Position numbers and translations under genes: made by a program
Shown: in pieces, positions 61,910-64,000 of the stretch
Layout: the number at the start of each line of letters is the position of its first letter
Numbering within the stretch: the first letter of the stretch is position 1
The notes under the pieces: generated by a model
Databases searched by the model: none
Seen by the model: the letters and a program-made list of their open reading frames with translations, nothing else
What the model was told of the DNA's origin: nothing
From: Rouxiella sp. S1S-2
Lineage (GTDB): Bacteria; Pseudomonadota; Gammaproteobacteria; Enterobacterales; Enterobacteriaceae
Direction: 5' to 3'
NCBI RefSeq assembly: GCF_009208105.1
Contig: NZ_WFKL01000001.1
Span: 2,542,001-2,606,000, forward strand
DNA: 64,000 nucleotides

Positions 61910-62279
61910 TGTTGATATGTAAGTTAATATACGTTAAATCAAACCTCGCAATTGCGGGGTTTGTTGCTTTTTTATTGTCCTCAATTCTAGGTTATATATT
62001 TTATACTTCTGACTTTGTGATTGTTTGTGTATAAATTATAAGGCATTCTCTTGTGAAGTTAGTTTTCGGTAATTACACTCTTATTTAATTGATTGTAAAT
62101 AAATCAGTGATCTCATTAAAGTCTATTGCTATCTATATACATTGGAGAAAGAAGGGCATAAAAGTCATCAATTTAACGGGTTGAAATGTTTAGTTTTAAA
62201 GAATATCACAAACTGGTTTCCTGGCTATAAGTTAATTAACTCTTAATTATTAATGTCTATTTATTTTTAAGAGCAATGT
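61910..62279. other. AT-rich gap before the glycosyltransferase relic
   Basis: Contains the terminator at 61941-61970; otherwise no gene seen. The very AT-rich sequence fits a horizontally acquired surface-polysaccharide gene downstream. Confidence 0.4.
61941..61970 (+). terminator. Terminator of the small conserved gene
   Basis: AAACCTCGC-aatt-GCGGGGTTT (one mismatch) followed by GTTGCTTTTTT, an imperfect but usual enterobacterial terminator. Confidence 0.8.
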
Positions 62280-62720
62280 ATGAAAATGTTTATAATAAAC
62301 CTATTAAGTCAATGCGAGAGAAGAAGGGAAATACTCTATCAATGTTATCAACTTAAATTGGATGTCGAAATATTTGACGCTATTGAAGGCGCATCATTAA
62401 ATAATGTCTTCTTCGCACAGCAGGTGGTCAACTTCCCTGATTGTAAATTAACTGCAGGTGGAGTGGGGTGTGCATTAAGTCATCGAGCTTGTTACCAGCG
62501 AATGATAGACGAAGACTTACCCTTTGCCCTGATCCTGGAAGACAACGCGCGGATTGATGGTCGAGTGGTGAAGGTTGTTAAGCAAATAGAATTAAACGTT
62601 AAATAAAAGAAGGGCTTACCGGCATGGTGAGCAGAAAAAATTCGCTTCTATCAATTCAAGAGATTGAAGAAAGTGTTGACGAACAAATTTAATAAAAAAA
62701 CTCACTGCTCAACGTTTTGA
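62280..62720 (+). pseudogene. Glycosyltransferase family 25 gene, internally deleted
   Basis: The first 108 codons give the family-25 N-terminus: MFIINLLSQCERRREILYQ, LTAGGVGCALSHRACYQRM and PFALILEDNARID, where the usual EDD is EDN. A stop follows after only a few more residues. Family members have 230 or more residues. In the same frame, after two stops, AEKIRFYQFKRLKKVLTNKF-NKK resembles a family-25 C-terminus (62631-62720). So the gene probably lost its middle. It would have added galactose or glucose to LPS. Confidence 0.65.
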
Positions 62721-62833
62721 GCAGCATTGGAATATGTTAGTCGAAAAGGGGCTAGAAAGCGTCTCACTGCCGGTTGCAGGTATAGAATATACGATATATT
62801 CTTTAAGGCTGTTTCTTAACCCGGCATTATTCC

Positions 62834-64000
62834 ATGCACCCACATTTGGCGCTGCTCGACGTAAAAAACCTCGCTATCCAAACGGCTAACGGGCAGCCGT
62901 TGGTTGATGATATTTCCTTTCACGTCAATCGCGGCGAAATGGTGGCGCTGGTGGGGGAGTCCGGCTCTGGGAAAACGCTAAGCTCTCTGGCTTTAATAGG
63001 GTTGCTGCCCACAGGTGTGAGCATGACGAATGGCGTTATTAGCCTGAATAATCAGGTTATTTCCAGTTCTGGAACGGATTTTGATGCTTCTATGCGCGGC
63101 AAACATCTGGCGATGATTTTTCAGGAACCGATGACCAGCATGAATCCGGTGCTCAAGGTGGGTGAGCAAATAGCTGAAGTGTTGGTGAGACATCACCGTA
63201 TTAGTTGGAAGCAGGCGCATAAAGAGGCCGTTGAGCTGCTCGACCGCGTAGGCATTATCGAGCCGCAGCGCCGCGCGAAGCAGTATATTCACCAGCTCTC
63301 CGGCGGCATGCGTCAAAGAGTGATGATTGCTAGCGCCATCAGCTGTAAGCCGTCGCTTTTGATAGCCGACGAGCCGACTACCGCGCTGGATGTCACTATT
63401 CAGGCACAGATCCTTGCGCTATTGCAGGAGCTGCAAAAAGAGATGGCGTTGGGCGTGCTGCTCATCACTCATGACCTCAGTCTGGTTGCGCGCTATGCCG
63501 ACCGAGCCTGCGTTATGCACCAAGGGAATATTGTTGAGCAGGGCAGCGTGAAGCAACTGTTGACCACTCCGCAAGAACCCTACACGCGTAAGCTTATCGC
63601 CGCATCACAACCTGAGCCTAGAACGGTTATGCAGCCCATTAGCGTAGATTTTCCGCTGGTGCGCCTGCGAGAACTTACTAAGAGTTACCCGCAAACTCAG
63701 CGGTTGCCGTTTATTGCCGCCAAACGCCAAACCGTATTGCATCCGACTACGCTAGATATTCGACGCGGCGAGATCCTTGGGCTTATCGGTGAATCAGGCT
63801 CGGGAAAAACGACACTTGGGCGAGCGATTATCGGTCTGATTGAAACTGACAGCGGTGATATTGAATTCGACGGCGTTTCATTGACTCGGACGTATCAATC
63901 TGCACGGCGAAACATGCGCAGCCGGGCTCAGATCATTTTTCAGGACCCTTATGCCAGTCTTAATCCCAACATTACCATCGGCGAGCAAATAGCGGAGCCA
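62834..64000 (+). CDS. Double-ATPase peptide-type ABC protein (GsiA/DppDF fusion), truncated by window end
   Basis: 389 codons are visible. The first ABC domain has GESGSGKT, FQEPMTSMNPV, LSGGMRQRVMIASAI and [14 protein letters not shown]. The second begins at about residue 275 with VRLRELTKSYPQTQRLPFIA, then GESGSGKTT and FQDPYASLNPNITIG, and runs off the edge. Two oligopeptide-type ATPases in one chain are typical of GsiA (glutathione), YejF and YddO-P-like fusions. The ATG has no strong ribosome site. Binding protein and permeases should lie to the right. Confidence 0.9.
   Translation, partial: MHPHLALLDVKNLAIQTANGQPLVDDISFHVNRGEMVALVGESGSGKTLSSLALIGLLPTGVSMTNGVISLNNQVISSSGTDFDASMRGKHLAMIFQEPMTSMNPVLKVGEQIAEVLVRHHRISWKQAHKEAVELLDRVGIIEPQRRAKQYIHQLSGGMRQRVMIASAISCKPSLLIADEPTTALDVTIQAQILALLQELQKEMALGVLLITHDLSLVARYADRACVMHQGNIVEQGSVKQLLTTPQEPYTRKLIAASQPEPRTVMQPISVDFPLVRLRELTKSYPQTQRLPFIAAKRQTVLHPTTLDIRRGEILGLIGESGSGKTTLGRAIIGLIETDSGDIEFDGVSLTRTYQSARRNMRSRAQIIFQDPYASLNPNITIGEQIAEP

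Noticed and set aside
1..64000. Mobile element, prophage, CRISPR or tRNA-linked island
   Set aside because: No transposase, integrase, terminal repeats, CRISPR repeats or tRNA fold was seen, although AT-rich stretches near 53-56 kb and 62 kb suggest older transfer.

Overview
The window looks like chromosomal DNA of a gamma-proteobacterium of the order Enterobacterales. Evidence: EmrE-, Nac-, Rob-, NlpC-, Sad/PtrR- and AcrB/OprM-type genes, an OmpC-type porin ending in phenylalanine, and candidate CRP, NtrC/sigma-54 and Zur sites. The repertoire (many ABC importers, regulators and small catabolic operons) suggests a plant-, soil- or insect-associated member such as Yersiniaceae. I cannot name the genus. 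It reads as accessory chromosome: catabolic and transport islands, several decayed genes and one likely virulence effector. I saw no rRNA, tRNA, CRISPR array, IS element or phage.

Layout. 1-9.4 kb: a leftward dipeptide-type ABC importer operon with two amidohydrolases. A third, partial amidohydrolase runs off the left edge, divergent from an NTF2-like gene. Identical TTGCTAGCA palindromes sit at both ends of this block, suggesting one local regulon. 9.4-12.3 kb: an SMR efflux gene, a decayed LysR gene, a divergent HxlR/SDR pair and a relic of an EmrB-like exporter. 12.3-20.1 kb: aminotransferase with divergent YheO/DauR-type regulator, porin, Rob-like AraC regulator, thioesterase, VIT-type transporter, NlpC lipoprotein and pirin. 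20.3-22.2 kb: an O-acyltransferase with a C9 tract. 22.3-29.0 kb: a Nac-like regulator behind an NtrC-type site and a sigma-54 promoter, then a degenerate biotin-carrier-like protein, PxpA, an SDR and a complete polar-amino-acid ABC importer. 29.3-34.2 kb: small lipoprotein, two AraC regulators, two hydrolases and an MFS exporter.

34.5-38.2 kb: a 2-oxoglutarate/Fe(II) oxygenase followed by a MetQ-N-I-type importer. 38.3-44.1 kb: two small genes, a divergent MarR/siderophore-interacting-protein pair, and a metal ABC importer behind a Zur-like site. 44.1-46.5 kb: ptrR and sad. 46.6-53 kb: a tripartite RND efflux operon downstream of a PadR regulator. 53.6-55.8 kb: a gene resembling the type III effectors SopA and NleL (HECT-type E3 ubiquitin ligases) with the catalytic-type cysteine in place. 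56.0-61.3 kb: a Ugp-like importer joined to a Mn-dependent ADP-ribose/CDP-alcohol-type phosphoesterase, with a Pho-box-like upstream region. 61.6-64 kb: a small conserved gene, a decayed glycosyltransferase-25 gene and the start of a double-ATPase peptide-type ABC protein.

Three groups deserve most attention: the SopA-like effector, the nitrogen-controlled PxpA cluster that lacks PxpB/PxpC and carries a biotin-less carrier protein, and the amidohydrolase/ABC regulon marked by the TTGCTAGCA palindrome. All statements come from reading the sequence; no database search was run.
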